This document shows, one piece after another, positions 11,830-23,868 of a DNA stretch of 64,000 nt; positions within the stretch are counted from its first letter, which is position 1; every line of letters begins with the position of its first letter. The DNA is from Neonectria sp. B-13. Taxonomy: Eukaryota; Ascomycota; Sordariomycetes; Hypocreales; Nectriaceae. Position numbers and translations under genes: made by a program. The notes beneath the pieces were generated by a model. The model did no database searches. It was not told the origin of the DNA and was given only the letters and a program-made list of their open reading frames with translations. The stretch lies in contig NOKP01000052.1 of NCBI GenBank assembly GCA_002682825.1, positions 98,561-162,560 of the forward strand. The letters run 5' to 3'.

Positions 11830-14388
11830 ATGGCCGCTCCCACCAGCAAGGGCAGACATGTCTTGGAGAAGATCCTTGGTGCCGACCATGTCGAGCCCGA
11901 GGACCGCGCGCCCTCCATCACCAACGCCGACATCTACATCGAGCGCGAGCCCACCGTGGCCGAGTTCCTAGAGGAGTTCACCCCGACCCTCCATGGCTTT
12001 GCCGCCTACCTCTACAGCCTGTTCCCCTTCTTGTCGTGGATCGGCAAGTACAACTTTATCTGGTTCCTTGGTGATTTCATTGCTGGTAAGTTTTCTGCAT
12101 TCCTGAGAAGCGTCAAAGAAAGAGAAAAAAAAAGACACCGAAAAGACCGCTAACTCCCTACACCAACAGGCACTACCGTCGGTGCCGTCGTGGTTCCCCA
12201 GTCCATGGCCTATGCTCAATTGGCTCAACTCCCCGTCGAATATGGCTTGTACACGTCTTTCATGGGTGTCCTCATCTATTGGTTCTTTGCCACGTCCAAG
12301 GACATTACTATTGGTGTATGCCTGCCCCTTGACCCCCCCTTGACCTGCATTGTACAGTCCCGCTGACCACCTTGCAGCCCGTTGCGGTCATGTCGCAGGT
12401 CACCGGCAACATTGTCCTTCTGGCAGCTGAAACAATTCCTGATGTCCCTGGTCACACTGTTGCTTCTGCCCTTGCCGTCATCATTGGTTGCATTGTCACC
12501 TTCATCGGTCTCGTCCGAGTTGGATGGATTGTTGAGTTCATCCCGCTGCCGGCTATCTGCGCCTTCATGACTGGCTCCGGTGTCTCCATCGCCGCCGGTC
12601 AGGTCCCCAAGCTTATGGGCATCAGCGGCGTCAACACCCGTGCTGCCACGTACAAGGTCATCATTGAGACTCTCAAGCACCTTGGCGACACCAAGATTGA
12701 TGCTGCCCTTGGCTTGACCGCCTTGGTCATGCTCTACGGCATCCGCGGCATCTGCTCTACCCTCGCCAAGAAGCAGCCCCAGCGTGCGAAGATTTACTTC
12801 TTCATTTCCACCCTGCGAACCGCTTTCGTTATCCTGCTGTACACCGGAATCAGCGCTGGAATCAACATCCACCGAAAGGATGATCCCCTTGTCAGCATCA
12901 TTGGAAAGGTCCCTAGTGGTGAGTTCACCATGTTCCCCTTCTTTGAATGAAACTGACCTCATTTTCTTAGGCTTCACTCACGCCAGCGCCCCTGTGATCA
13001 ACACCCGCATCATCAAGTCTTTCCTTTCGGAGCTTCCCGCAGCTGTCATTGTTGTCCTGATTGAGCACATCTCCATTTCCAAGTCCTTTGGCCGAGTCAA
13101 CAACTACATCATCGACCCTTCGCAGGAGCTTGTCGCTATTGGTGTCACCAACCTGCTCGGTCCCTTCCTGGGCGCTTACCCTGCCACTGGCTCCTTCTCC
13201 CGAACTGCTATTAAGGCCAAGGCTGGTGTCCGCACTCCCTTTGCCGGTGTCATTACTGCTATTGTTGTTCTGCTCGCGCTCTATGCCTTGACTGCTGTCT
13301 TCTTCTACATCCCCAACGCAGCTCTCGCCGCTGTCATCATCCATGCCGTCGGAGATGTCATCACCCCTCCCAGGGTCATCTACCAGTTCTGGCGCGTTTC
13401 TCCCCTTGAGGTGCCCATCTTCTTCGCGGGTGTCCTCGTCACCATCTTCTCCACCATCGAAAACGGTATCTACACCACCATCTGCATCTCCTTTGTTGTC
13501 GTCATTGTCCGGCTGTTCCAGACCAAGGGTCGTTTCCTTGGCGTCGTCCGCATCCGCACCATGAAGGCCAACCTCAACGATGGCACATCAAGCCCTGGAT
13601 CCATTGCCAAGGAGGTGCCTGTTGACAATGAGACCTCTCTGCGTGCTGGCTTCTTGCCTCTTGACCATGCCGATGGCTCGAACCCCAACGTCGTTGTTCG
13701 AACCCCTTACCCCGGTGTCTTCATCTACCGCTTCGCCGAGGGCTTCAACTACCCTAATGCCTCCCGATACCTCAACCACCTGACCGAGACCGTCTTCGCA
13801 AGCTGCCGCCGAACCAACCCTTCGCTGTTGGGTAAGCTTGGAGACCGACCTTGGAACGATGGTGAGCCTCGTAAGATCAAGGAAATCATCGACGATGACC
13901 GTCCCATTCTCAAGGCTGTCATTCTCGACTTTTCCACTGTCAACAACGTCGATGTTACTTCCATCCAGGGCCTGATTGATGTTCGCAACCAGCTCGACCG
14001 ATTCGCTGCCCCCGAGATTGTGGACTGGCACTTTGCCAACATTGAGAACCGCTGGACCAAGAGGGCTTTGGCCGCCGCTGGCTTCGGCTTCCGTACCCCC
14101 CGAGACGACGAGTCCGCTGGTCAGTGGAAGGCTATCTTCAGCATCGCGGACCTCGGTGGCGACGACAGCGCTTCGACTGCTATTGCTCTCGGAGAGAAGG
14201 GTAGCCGTGTTCGTCAGGATGTCGAGGCCGTTGACACCATCAACAGCCAAGACTCCGACAAGGGCTTCAGCAAGGTTTCCAACTCCCGCCTCATCGCTAT
14301 TCAAGGTCTTAACCGACCTTACTTCCACCTTGACCTGCAGGAAGCCTTGGATGCCGCCATCATGAACACGGAGACCAAGCATCATTGA
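11830..14388 (+). CDS. SulP sulfate permease with STAS domain
   Basis: Four exons (11830-12085, 12170-12315, 12378-12918, 12971-14388) join in phase to a 786-residue plasma-membrane protein, the usual length for fungal sulfate permeases (yeast Sul1/Sul2, Neurospora cys-14 type). The SulP hallmarks are present: VVPQSMAYAQLAQLP early in the transport domain, MSQVTGN, PATGSFSRTA, and about a dozen hydrophobic segments. The C-terminal third is a STAS domain (VILDFSTVNNVDVTSIQGLIDV), which in this family aids membrane placement and regulation. It imports sulfate with protons. All introns have normal donors (GTAAGT, GTATGC, GTGAGT) and acceptors. Codon use is strongly C-ended, which suggests good expression. 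The next plus-strand gene encodes a sulfonate-type dioxygenase, so the two may share sulfur control. Confidence 0.95.
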
Positions 14389-17300
14389 GCTTTTCCGGGT
14401 TGAAGTTTAGTACGCTCGTGGTGTTTGGTCTTGCGTCTTCATCACGGGGTTGTTTTGGTGCTTTTGTCTGGATGGCGAGTTTGCAGTTGTTTATCGCCAA
14501 CCGTTGTTGCTGGGCGATATGATGTCGATACCCCGATCTGATTTTGTAATAATTGAGCTCTGGAGAGCATCTCAATGATGGATTTCACGTCATCTAATAT
14601 CACTTTACGTCTGATGTTACAGTTAGAAAGTGTACATTGATGCATAGAAGAATTTAAATTGCAATTTGCCTGCACATGCTACGTTCCCTGTGATAGAAGT
14701 TGTATATCGGCCTATTCTATTCGGTTTCTGAAAGCCCAACGAGGTCTTGCTTTAAGTTTGAGCCCGTAGCACAGTCCCCTTCAAGGACAACTGAGTGGAT
14801 TGTGTTTAAGAACCGCTAAGCACTAGGGGGAGACTGGGTTCTCTGTGGACGCCAACAATGTGGGCTTCGCAATTTCGTTTCTGTACATTCCTGGCCTTAC
14901 CTGTCCTCTCACTACCACCCTGCAAAGATCAACTTAATCTAGGCTTGTCGGATGCGGGTGTCAAAGTTTGCGTGCATGGTAATGTTACTCCGTCGCGAAC
15001 GAGTAAAGTCAAGGCCATGCATACCCCCTGAGCAACCACGATCTATCATGCACTTTCTAGTTACTAACTCATCTTGATTACTTTCCCCGTTGGCCAAACA
15101 CAGGCTCTTCCTTGTAACTATTCCCCCTCCGTTGTTCCGTCAAAGCACCTCCAGATGGCGAAAGCAGCCTTGTCAGCACCGAAATCGGTCCGTCCCGCCC
15201 ACGCACTGCGCGGGGATACTGATAAGGCAGACGCAGGCCTCTGGAAATAGGTAAGGCATTGGTGGAATTGCAATCGTCCCGCTGCGAGGTTTTGTGTTTC
15301 CAGAAAGTGTGCATTTTTTCTGATGACGGCGCCCTCCCCTGGCAGCACGTGCTTGCGGCGGCGGATGGCTTCATCGCGTATCTGTACTTGGAGCAAGGCA
15401 GGGGACCTTGAAGGGGGAGGGGGTGTGTGCTTTTGCAATGGACTTTTGTGAATTGGTGTTCATGGGTATGGGCTTTTTTGGGCCGTGGGTTGGGGATGTT
15501 GATTGCGTGGAGTTGAGTAGGCGTTTGCGTGATGGAGAGGGGAGGGGATGGATAATTGAGTAAGATTCGCTGCTGTTCTTGTGTTGCTGACAACGCACAC
15601 GTTGATACAAATATCTGCCCCTCGCCATCTTGTACTCCAAGCACCGTACTCTTTCTTTGTGTTTACCAATGTTTCGCCTGACAAAGGGGTGGTTGTTGAT
15701 GGAAGAGGTAACACCGGCCGACCTGTCTGCAATGATATCTTCATCTCCAGGTTCTTGTTGACGTGTTGAACTTATTTTAAGTTTCTCTCGGCTCTGGTCA
15801 CCGGCACGCAAGATTCCCAAGCGAACGCAGAAATTCGGGTTCTGTTCTCTAGGTAATCTCGTGGACGCTTGGTGCATAGCATGTTGGTTTGAAGTCGGTC
15901 GGGCTGTCACGATGTTCACTAGTCGGGATCTCTCAGTTGAATTGGTCCTTTTCCCCCGCTTGTTTTCTCTCCATCGTCATAACTTGTAAGCTTTCAAGTG
16001 CTTGTTCGCGAAGGGAGAGTCCTGCGATCAGACTTTGTTAGGCTAAACAACTAACGAGGACGCGAAGACCTTCAACATTATTGTGCCTTGGGTTAGATAG
16101 CCTATATAGAAGTAAGAAAGGATCTGCACTATGTCAACGTTAACCCTTTTTTCATCTGAACGAGATTGACTAATCTGTGTGACTTGGAGCATTCGTCCGA
16201 TTAGAGATGTTCACGTTCGCCAAAGCTCCATTCTGTACTCATTTGAGGACTTTGTTGCAGACACATGAATCCACTAGCGTGTATGTCTCTGTATCTGGGA
16301 TCATTCTACTTGTCTAGATAGCTCGTGGCTAAAATGTTCCAGTTTGACTCGCAGACAGGCACAGCCCAATAGGGCATAGTAGATAATTACTAGGCAAGTC
16401 AGTATATTTAAGCTTTACTGTCAGATGATTTGACATATTGCAGATACTAGAGCCTAATAGGAACTCGGTTTACTGGCTATGAGTGGACGGCAGGTAGTGA
16501 ATAGTTAGTGAACCTCCAAGGTGACGTAATGTGCAAATCGACTTTTCTTCTTCAGCGTGTAATATTGTTGTAGTCTACACTGTGACCTAGTTTAAACGTT
16601 GAGACGGAAAGTATTGAGCAATAAGACTACAAGAAGAGGAAGGCACGTGAAGACTGTTCCACCTCCATTGGTGGCGTTCTTATTTCTAACCACCTAGAAC
16701 TTTGGCTTAGATATGAAATTATGGCACACCTGAGCAAGGATTGATACCCGAATAAGAGAAGCTATAAAGCTGACTTGAAAGTCTAGATTTCATGCATGGT
16801 ATTTATCCACTGGGCGTATCGTAAAGAAAAGAAAAGAAAATCTTCCGAGTACGTAATTGTTGAATTTTCAGAGACGCAATATAACGAGGCTTTGTGTGCG
16901 ACTGAACCTTGCTGGCAGAGTAGCTTGCTGAGTGTTTGTCATGCAAGTTAAGGATATGAATAGGAATGATTCAAGCACTGGACCTCTGCGGAGATTATAA
17001 GTGACAAAGCGGTCGAAGAGAAATAAGAGCATGAGAGTTGCCACGATGCATCGACGATCGCCCGGTTGCGAAGAATGAAACATAAAGAATATCATGCAAA
17101 AGGTCAATTTTGAGATATTAGAGATGATACCAAGTCTATCTATGGGACACGAAAGAATTGTCTCAGTCCCTGGGAAAATGTACAGTTTTGAGGTGTGTGG
17201 CCACTAGGTCTAATGGATATGTCGAGCAACATCCTCGGTTCACACTCGAGCTGCATTTACCCTCTTGCTTCACGTGGGATTTCTATCCAGAACTCCCTGT

Positions 17301-17545
17301 TCAGGACTCGCAGCTCATATATGACCTCCATTCAAGACTCGCAATTTGTAAGCCGAGCTGTGCATCATCGACCAGGTGCAGGTTGGACGCGCTATCATGA
17401 CTCCTGTTCCTTCGTCCCCCACCACTTGGCGGTCATGTCATGCAATCTAATTGGCTCACCCGTTAAGGATGATGAGTTATCTCCTCTCTGGGGTACGGCG
17501 GGATGATCTTTTCGGGGAAGATTGGCGTGTTTGGATTCGATGTCG
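14389..17545. other. Intergenic, no supported gene
   Basis: This stretch holds the 3' untranslated region of the permease and then mostly AT-richer sequence. Minus-strand frames at 15078-15919 overlap each other and have no start or domain that supports a gene. Confidence 0.4.
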
Positions 17546-17555
17546 ATGGCGCCAT
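17546..17555. promoter_or_regulatory. CYS3/MetR-type binding palindrome upstream of the dioxygenase
   Basis: The bases ATGGCGCCAT match the CYS3 consensus ATGRYRYCAT at every position. CYS3 (MetR in Aspergillus) is the bZIP activator of sulfur acquisition genes in filamentous ascomycetes. The site lies 332 bases before the ATG of the sulfonate-type dioxygenase, a normal distance for a fungal activator site. That it works here is inference. Confidence 0.55.
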
Positions 17556-17785
17556 CGCCGGATAAACGACTCGGACTGGCTCAGAAGCCAGGTCACGACA
17601 TGCTGCACCACACTGCCGTCATCCCAATTATCGCCGACACCAGTGGCTCGTCGCTGTGAAGAGCCGAAGTGCCGTCGACATCCCGACTCCCGTCAGGCGA
17701 ATGGTGTCAGGATGATACGAATTGACGATGAGTCCTGGGTGTGAGTGCTCCGCATCCCCGCCAACCGCGGGTTTGGAGGTGCGCA

Positions 17786-17790
17786 TATAA
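17786..17790 (+). promoter_or_regulatory. TATA box of the dioxygenase gene
   Basis: The sequence catataagg lies about 100 bases before the dioxygenase ATG, where a fungal TATA element is expected. Confidence 0.5.
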
Positions 17791-17886
17791 GGACGCGCTG
17801 GACTCTCGATACTGTGACAATTGTTACTCACAACTGCATCAACTCTAGTCTAATCTGCTAACTCCAGTCGATAAATCATACACAAG

Positions 17887-19158
17887 ATGGCGCCTTCTGC
17901 AACCGAAAGCGGCATTCCCATTAACACCAAGGGCCAGACCCAGAACCCACAGCCTCTCAAGCTCTCGGGAGCCCTGAAGGATTTTGAGTCGTTTGATGTC
18001 ACTCCTGTTATTGGGCATGAGTTTCCCAAGGCGAACCTCGTCGACTGGCTTAATGCACCCAATGCAGATGAACTGATCCGCGACCTTGCCATCACCAGTA
18101 CGGCGGACCCTCACTCCATGTTTCAATGAGCCTAGGGCCATCTAACCACCGTGAACAGTCTCCCAGCGCGGCGTGGTCTTCTTCCGCGCCCAGGACAACC
18201 TCACCAATGACCTGCAGAAGAAACTCATCCTGAAGCTCGGCGAGCTGACGGGTCGCCCTTCCACATCTACCCTTCACATCCACCCGCTGCTCAACTCGGA
18301 GCGAGACTTGGGCGGCGAGGACCTCGAGGTCAGCACTATCAGCTCCAAGCAGCACACCAAGTTCTACCGCAAGACGAATGACGACGGTGTCGTGGTCACC
18401 AAGCGTGACAACGAGCTGTGGCACTCGGATATTGCTTTCGAGCCCTCGCCTGCGGATTACACTTCGCTTCGTCTTGTTGAGCTGCCTGAGACTGGCGGTG
18501 GTACGTCTTTGCATCCGCGGGAGCCATCACTTGGGATTACGGTCGGACTAATTGCTCTTCTTAGATACTCTTTGGGCCTCTGGTTACGACGTCTACGATC
18601 GCCTGAGTCCTGCTTACCAGAAGTTCCTCGAGTCTTTGACAGCAACCTTCTGGCAGCCGCACTTCGGCCAGATCGCGGAGCGCCAGGGTTTCAAGCTTTA
18701 CGAAAAGCCGCGCGGAGCCCCAGACAACATCGGGGCGGAGCTCAAGGCGATCCACCCCGTGGTGCGGACGAACCCGGTGACGGGCTGGAAGAGCGTGTTC
18801 CCGATCGGAGCGCACGTCGGGCACATCAACGGTGTGACGAAAGATGAGAGCAGCAACCTCCTTGCGTGGTTTTACGAGCTCATTGCCAAGGACCACTCGA
18901 TCCAGGTGCGGTTGAAGTGGCAGAACCCCAACGACATCGGTAAGGATTGAGTATAAAGCCCCTAGTTTGTGGTCGTGCTGCTGACTGTGCGTGATAGCTA
19001 TTTGGGATAACCGGAGTGTCTTCCACTCTGCGACGTTCGACTACGAGGGATACGGTGATCGGTTTGGAAACCGGGTGGTGGGAATTGGAGAGCATCCGTA
19101 CCTCGACCCCCAGAGTGTAGGCAAGGCTGAGAGTCTGAGACCTAGCTCTGAGAAGTAA
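17887..19158 (+). CDS. Fe(II)/2-oxoglutarate dioxygenase, TauD/sulfonate type
   Basis: Exons 17887-18097, 18159-18500, 18565-18939 and 18998-19158 give 362 residues, the normal size for this family. The iron-binding HxD is in LWHSDIAFEP and the distal histidine in SVFHSATFDY; the arginines in YGDRFGNRVVGIGEHP are where the 2-oxoglutarate-binding Arg is expected. The fold and the fungal N-terminus (LSGALKDFESFDVTPVIG) are those of alpha-ketoglutarate-dependent sulfonate dioxygenases such as yeast Jlp1, which release sulfite from taurine and other sulfonates. The true substrate is not settled by sequence, and related fungal proteins act on other acids or esters. The CYS3-type palindrome upstream and the sulfate permease 3.5 kb away favour a sulfur role. 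The protein lacks a signal peptide and is likely cytosolic. Confidence 0.88.
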
Positions 19159-19707
19159 TGAAATGACGGGATGGTTGGAAGTTTGAATCATAGCAAGTAA
19201 TTGAGCGGGCTTTTTCACATGTTACCATGAAGGTTGCATCCTGTGCTTGGGCGTGATGTAGTCTATTGTTTTCCACGCTGAACATATTGACGATATACTT
19301 ACGTCAAGGCCGATAACCGGACTACGAACATGGACAAGATCTCGTGATGATCTCGTGATGATAAGGCCGGGAGGCACGGAGGTACACGGAGGTACACGGA
19401 GGTACACGGAGCCTACCCGTTCTCGCAAAAGCAGCCCGGCGGTGTTGTACATACCAAGTAACTAACATCAAGTGATTCTTATCAGCGTCCTAGGTTGCAT
19501 TCCCGCCCTCAATATGAACAATTAGACCGTAGATCTCTTTCTCAATGGGTGGGAGCTAAGCTGCAGTCGGTACTCCCGGTTCCGGCCGCAATATGTGGGT
19601 CGTTATCACCAGTGGAGCGTGAGTCCGATTTCTCATCGGTCAGCTTGGCGGCTTCATTTCCACCACTTCACAATCGTGACTTGAAATTCCGTGGTGTCCT
19701 TGGAACC
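19159..19707. other. Intergenic between dioxygenase and MFS gene
   Basis: The gap contains a small tandem repeat near 19381-19410 and an 11-base duplication (ctcgtgatgat) at about 19341-19362. An open frame extends upstream of the MFS start to 19495 but its first codon is not ATG. Confidence 0.4.
19381..19410. repeat. Three-copy 10-base tandem repeat
   Basis: The unit ggtacacgga occurs three times without mismatch, and a degenerate copy (ggcacgga) precedes it. The array is short and probably arose by slippage. Confidence 0.8.
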
Positions 19708-21690
19708 ATGACGACTGATGAGAGAACGCCCCTTGTCCCCAAGAAGGGGACTGGGAAGACAAGCCTCACCTCGTGGGCCCGGAGTGCTTTCAATGTTGAG
19801 AACCGCATTCTCTTTGCGGGGTTTCTAATCACCTTGTCTTTCAGCTTTACCCAAGTGCCGTAAGTACACCAATTGACTGCTGAGCTTGAGCGTTGTGTAT
19901 TAACATCCATATTGACTCTTCTATGTGTTCCATCTCATGGTTTGCGATACCTTCTACGACACGCATCCGCCTTTCCATGGTCCCGGCGACCGGTGTAGTC
20001 GGGATCAGATTGCCGCAGGAACGGCCACCCAGTTCAGTATTCTAGGAATGAGCACAACACTATGCGGTGTGTTACTCCGGCTCAGTACTTTATGAAGTCT
20101 CTAATTGTTCTCAGGCACATTGAATCTTTTCGTGGCTGGGTGGACGGTCAAGAAATTTGGGCCCCGAACGGCTCTCATGGTCCAGACCTTCGTTCCAGCA
20201 ATTCGGGTCTTGACCCAGATCCTTGGTGTTGTAGCTGGGAAGAGTACTGGCATGATGATTATTCAATGCACTCAGCTAATCACAGTACTGGGCGGGCCTG
20301 CGGGCTACATGTAAAGCTTCCGAAAAATGGCAAGCGACGACTTTACTAACTGTTCTCGCAGTCTTGTCGTCAATATCATCGCAGGCGAAGTTGCTGAACC
20401 TATGAGACGCACTCTTCTTTTCGGGAAGCTCCAAGGATGCATCATGCTTGGGCAGGGTATTGGGTATTTGAGTAAGTGAATCACCTAGGCTAGTATTACC
20501 ATTATCTAACACTGAGACAGCTGGTGGTATGATCGGTGATGCCATTGACATTCGGGCCCCGTTCGACGTTGCCTTCGTCTCGTTCATCCTCGCGGGCACA
20601 TACACGCGCTTTGCACTGCCGTACATATCCCCGGACTCCATGACCGATGGCAAAAAGCCCGGACAACAAGGTGCATCAGGTTTCCTAGCGCCGTTGAGGA
20701 TCCTGGTGCCACGACGCTTGAGGCTCGAAAATGGTAAAATCAGGAAACATTACGGTGTGATATTTCTGTGCCTTGGTATCTTTCTTGGAGTGGTAAGGCG
20801 GCCTGACTTCCAACATTGTCTCCTGCGCTGACTCTTTATTCAGCTCGCCACTGGCTACACGCCCCTCCTAATCCAAATGTACGCTACAGCAGCGTTTGAC
20901 TTCAACCAAGGCGACAACGGGTGGCTGATGGCCGAGTTTGCATTTATGAGGAGTCTGTTCCTGATTTTTCTCTTTCCGCATATCATCTCTTGGGGCCGCC
21001 GATGGACTTCCCCGACTACCGCCGCAGTTCCGGAAAATGACGAGGCCTCTTCTGGCCTGTTGCCGACATCCCCCGGCGAATTCGATGCAACTGCGGGTGA
21101 GACGGCCGAAGAGCCGATGGAACCTTCGCAGGCTAGGAGGGATCCCGACGGCAGTCACTTTGACCTCGTCTTTTTGCGATGGAGCCTTGTGGTGGACGGG
21201 GCACTCACCACCGTGGCAGCTTTTGCTACGCAGAGATGGCATATATATCTCGGTAAGAAGAAACCTCAATCTGAAAGAATCCTTGGATTGCTCTAACCCG
21301 TTGCTAAAAAGCTGCCTTCCTCCTACCTTTTGGCTCTGGATCGGCACCTGCAGCTAAAGGAGTCATCACAGAGATGTGCTCCGAGTCTCAGCGAACGGAT
21401 GCGCTGAATGCGGTCACACTTGTCGAGAACGTTGCGAGGCTAGCAACCCAGGGATTGTTCGGGTTCGTGTTCGCCAGCCTAGCTGGGATTGGAAAGTCAT
21501 ATGCGACTTTTTTCTGCAACGCAGTGAGTAGACTAGATTGTCTGGAAGCACATGTTCTGTCTCGGAAAGCTAACACCTGCGGTAGGCTATCGCTGTTATT
21601 GCAACGGGCGTCTTGTTGTTCTCTAATTTCCCGCCTCCGGGAAGTACGATGGTTGAAGATAATGACAACGAAGACGCTGTCGAAGAGTAA
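19708..21690 (+). CDS. MFS transporter, possible splice-site defect in intron 1
   Basis: Eight exons are readable: 19708-19859, about 19915-20066, 20115-20310, 20362-20471, 20521-20792, 20844-21252, 21312-21523 and 21586-21690. Together they give about 535 residues of a major facilitator superfamily carrier with roughly 12 membrane segments and a long acidic central loop (TSPTTAAVPENDEASSG and onward). The loop between segments 2 and 3 carries WTVKKFGPRTAL, a variant of the MFS GxxxD/RxGRR signature. Seven introns are normal or nearly so. Intron 1 has a good donor (GTAAGT) and a TTAAC branch site, but where the frame requires the acceptor, between 19914 and 19915, the bases are TG and not AG, and no AG in reach restores the frame. 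The substrate is unknown; the position next to a sulfonate-type dioxygenase makes an organic sulfur compound conceivable. Confidence 0.75.
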
Positions 21691-21979
21691 AGGGTGCAAC
21701 CGTATAAAATGATAGATGGATCTGGGCAGGAAAACAGGAAAGGTTGAATGATTAAAAAGGCATTAATTTAAAGGGAAACAGAAAGACAGCCCAATTATTA
21801 CAAACACGGTCCTTCCGAATTGATACACTGTTTTGCTGATCGGTCCTGTTTGAACATTGTCGTCGAGTTCTTGTGGCTCCTTCATTTTGTTAGCTTAACG
21901 TGACGCCACTCCACTCCCGACAAGGTAGCAAAGCACCTACAGCGGAGGATGACTTACATTCCACTAAGCCAGAAACAAT

Positions 21980-22285
21980 TTACGCAGCATATGAGCAATA
22001 ACTCAAAGTCGTGCCCGCGTGCGAGCAGTGCCCTCCCTCACCACAATCGGCATTGGAGTTGCATGCAATACACGTGCGAGGGGAATTGTTGGAGCACACC
22101 AGAAACTCAGCACAGTCGCTGTCGGCCAGGCACACGTCCATTGGAGGTACGGAAGTAGTAGATGTAGCCTCAGATGTCGTCGTAGTCTCGGATGTCGTCG
22201 TGTCGGAGGGCTTGCAGGGGCCGGCGATGGCCCCGGTGGCTAGAGCCACGACGAGACCGAGGATGAGAGTCTTGGGAGAAGGCAT
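21980..22285 (-). CDS. Small secreted cysteine-rich protein
   Basis: The ATG at 22285 gives 101 residues. Residues 1-21 form a signal peptide (MPSPKTLILGLVVALATGA). The mature chain starts near GPCKPSD, has a Thr/Ser linker of about 20 residues, and ends in a compact domain with spaced cysteines (VCLADSDCAEFLVC, then CIACNSNADCGEGGHC, then SYCSYAA). The spacing resembles small extracellular Cys-rich knots, and size and composition fit a candidate secreted effector or wall protein. The PCKPS motif right after the leader recurs in two other secreted proteins of this window. A TATA-like element (TATAAAA, 22347-22353 on this strand) lies about 65 bases upstream. No known family is recognised. Confidence 0.7.
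   Translation of the reverse strand: MPSPKTLILGLVVALATGAIAGPCKPSDTTTSETTTTSEATSTTSVPPMDVCLADSDCAEFLVCSNNSPRTCIACNSNADCGEGGHCSHAGTTLSYCSYAA
21985..22285 (-). other. Signal peptide and cysteine-rich body within the small secreted protein
   Basis: This part of the small secreted gene encodes, after the ATG at 22285, a hydrophobic leader, the PCKPS motif, a Thr/Ser-rich linker and a tail with eight closely spaced cysteines. It is listed to mark the domain order; the gene itself is the next entry. Confidence 0.5.
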
Positions 22286-23868
22286 CTTGGATGATGGAAT
22301 GGACAAGAGATGTGATGCAACTACGGAAGATAGAGCTGGCCAAAACTTTTTATAAGCGTCGGAGGTCCAATTTTAAGGCCATGGTCTAGACCAGTTGAGA
22401 ATATTGGACCCACGACAAGCCACATCGATAGCGTACTCAAGTAGCAAAACTGAGCAGACCAAACGCTTGACTAAAGCACCAGATATCTGCCACCTCCTGA
22501 TTGCCCCCACTACGCTTCTGTTCGGCCCACCTAGGCTGGAAACTGATTCGCCCTAAGCTTCTCTAATTTCCGCTTCGAGGCTTGACTGCCTTCTCGTCAC
22601 TCAATATTAACCTACGGATACAGCTGAAAACGATATGAGTTTGGCTCGTAGTCAAGGATTGGCTAGTGCCGCTCTACTAATTTATGATTAACTAGAGTCA
22701 GGCCTCAAAATAATAGATACCCAGGAATTAAAACGCAGCTCCATGTCTCCTTGACTAGACTAAGTAGGAAAGGTGGTCTGGGGAAGTTGAGCGAAACGTA
22801 GTACATATCTATTCCAAGCTCTTACTCTTAAAGTGCCATGGTAAAGGCTCCTCGAAAGTCTCCGGGACCTGCTACTAACATGCAAAATTGCTAGGACTTC
22901 CTACCAAGTTACCCCTCGTCTAATTTCAGGCGTAGTTTATTCCCAATGCTCTCTTCAACGAAGCACCTGTAAGGTACATCTACGTGAAGAGCCCCAAGGC
23001 ATTCTAAGAGTTGAAAGAAAGATCAAAGAGTCCTCGAAGATTACGAGTGAACGGAAGCAAGGCGTCTTTATTCTACGTTGTGCATTTTTCATGTCGGCAG
23101 CGTTGACCAGTGTTACCGATCAGGCGGACTTACTAGAAGTAGTCGGGATTAATTCTTAGGCTTACGTCTAGGAACGATCTTGAATACTTTGGGTTTTAGA
23201 TGTGTCATTATTGCCTCTGCCATCTGTTTTGGGAATCATTTCTCGTGAAATCCCAACCGAAATTCCCGAGGCGTCTTCCACAAATACTGTGACGGATACG
23301 GTGAATGAAGCAAGGGTTATCTTTTTCGCCCCCTGCACATTTTCGAGAGAGGTTGCATGCTGTTGAAATGGTACCCAGGTTCCTAATTCACACCCGTTGG
23401 AGTAGTTGGCGTTCGTAAGCTACTCTTTGGGCAATGGCTAACCAGCGGCAGCCAAAAGCCGAGAATGGGGTTGTGATAAGACATGTGACCAAGAAGAGAC
23501 TTATACGGAATTCAGACTAAGTTTGTAAAGAATTTTAAGGGTGAGTTGGAAACGTCCATGAAACCCCGGAGAAAATTGAGATTTCTCTCCAGGCAGGTAG
23601 CGGGTTTGTAGTAGAAAAGAATCTAACACTTCTATGACGTCCCTGAGGAAATCGGAAACCAACTTGTCAAGCAAGAGTTCACCATCAGGCAACTGGCTGC
23701 CCAGCTCGGTCACAATGCATGTCTTACAATTGTGACTGTTCATCGTATTGTTATTCACAGGTGACTGTCTGTGATAGGCGTTGCATTTTGCGTACGTAGT
23801 CCATTAAAACATATCAAACTCATTAACATTGCAAGAAACAATCAGACCCACTATCAAACCCAGTTCAA
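22286..23868. other. AT-rich intergenic region
   Basis: Beyond the promoter of the small secreted gene there is nothing recognisable. Composition is AT-richer with scattered stops in all frames. It could hold old mutated repeats but I can identify none. Confidence 0.4.

Noticed and set aside
12276..14385. Long minus-strand frames opposite the sulfate permease exons
   Set aside because: The plus-strand permease explains the region; the frames are low-complexity shadows.
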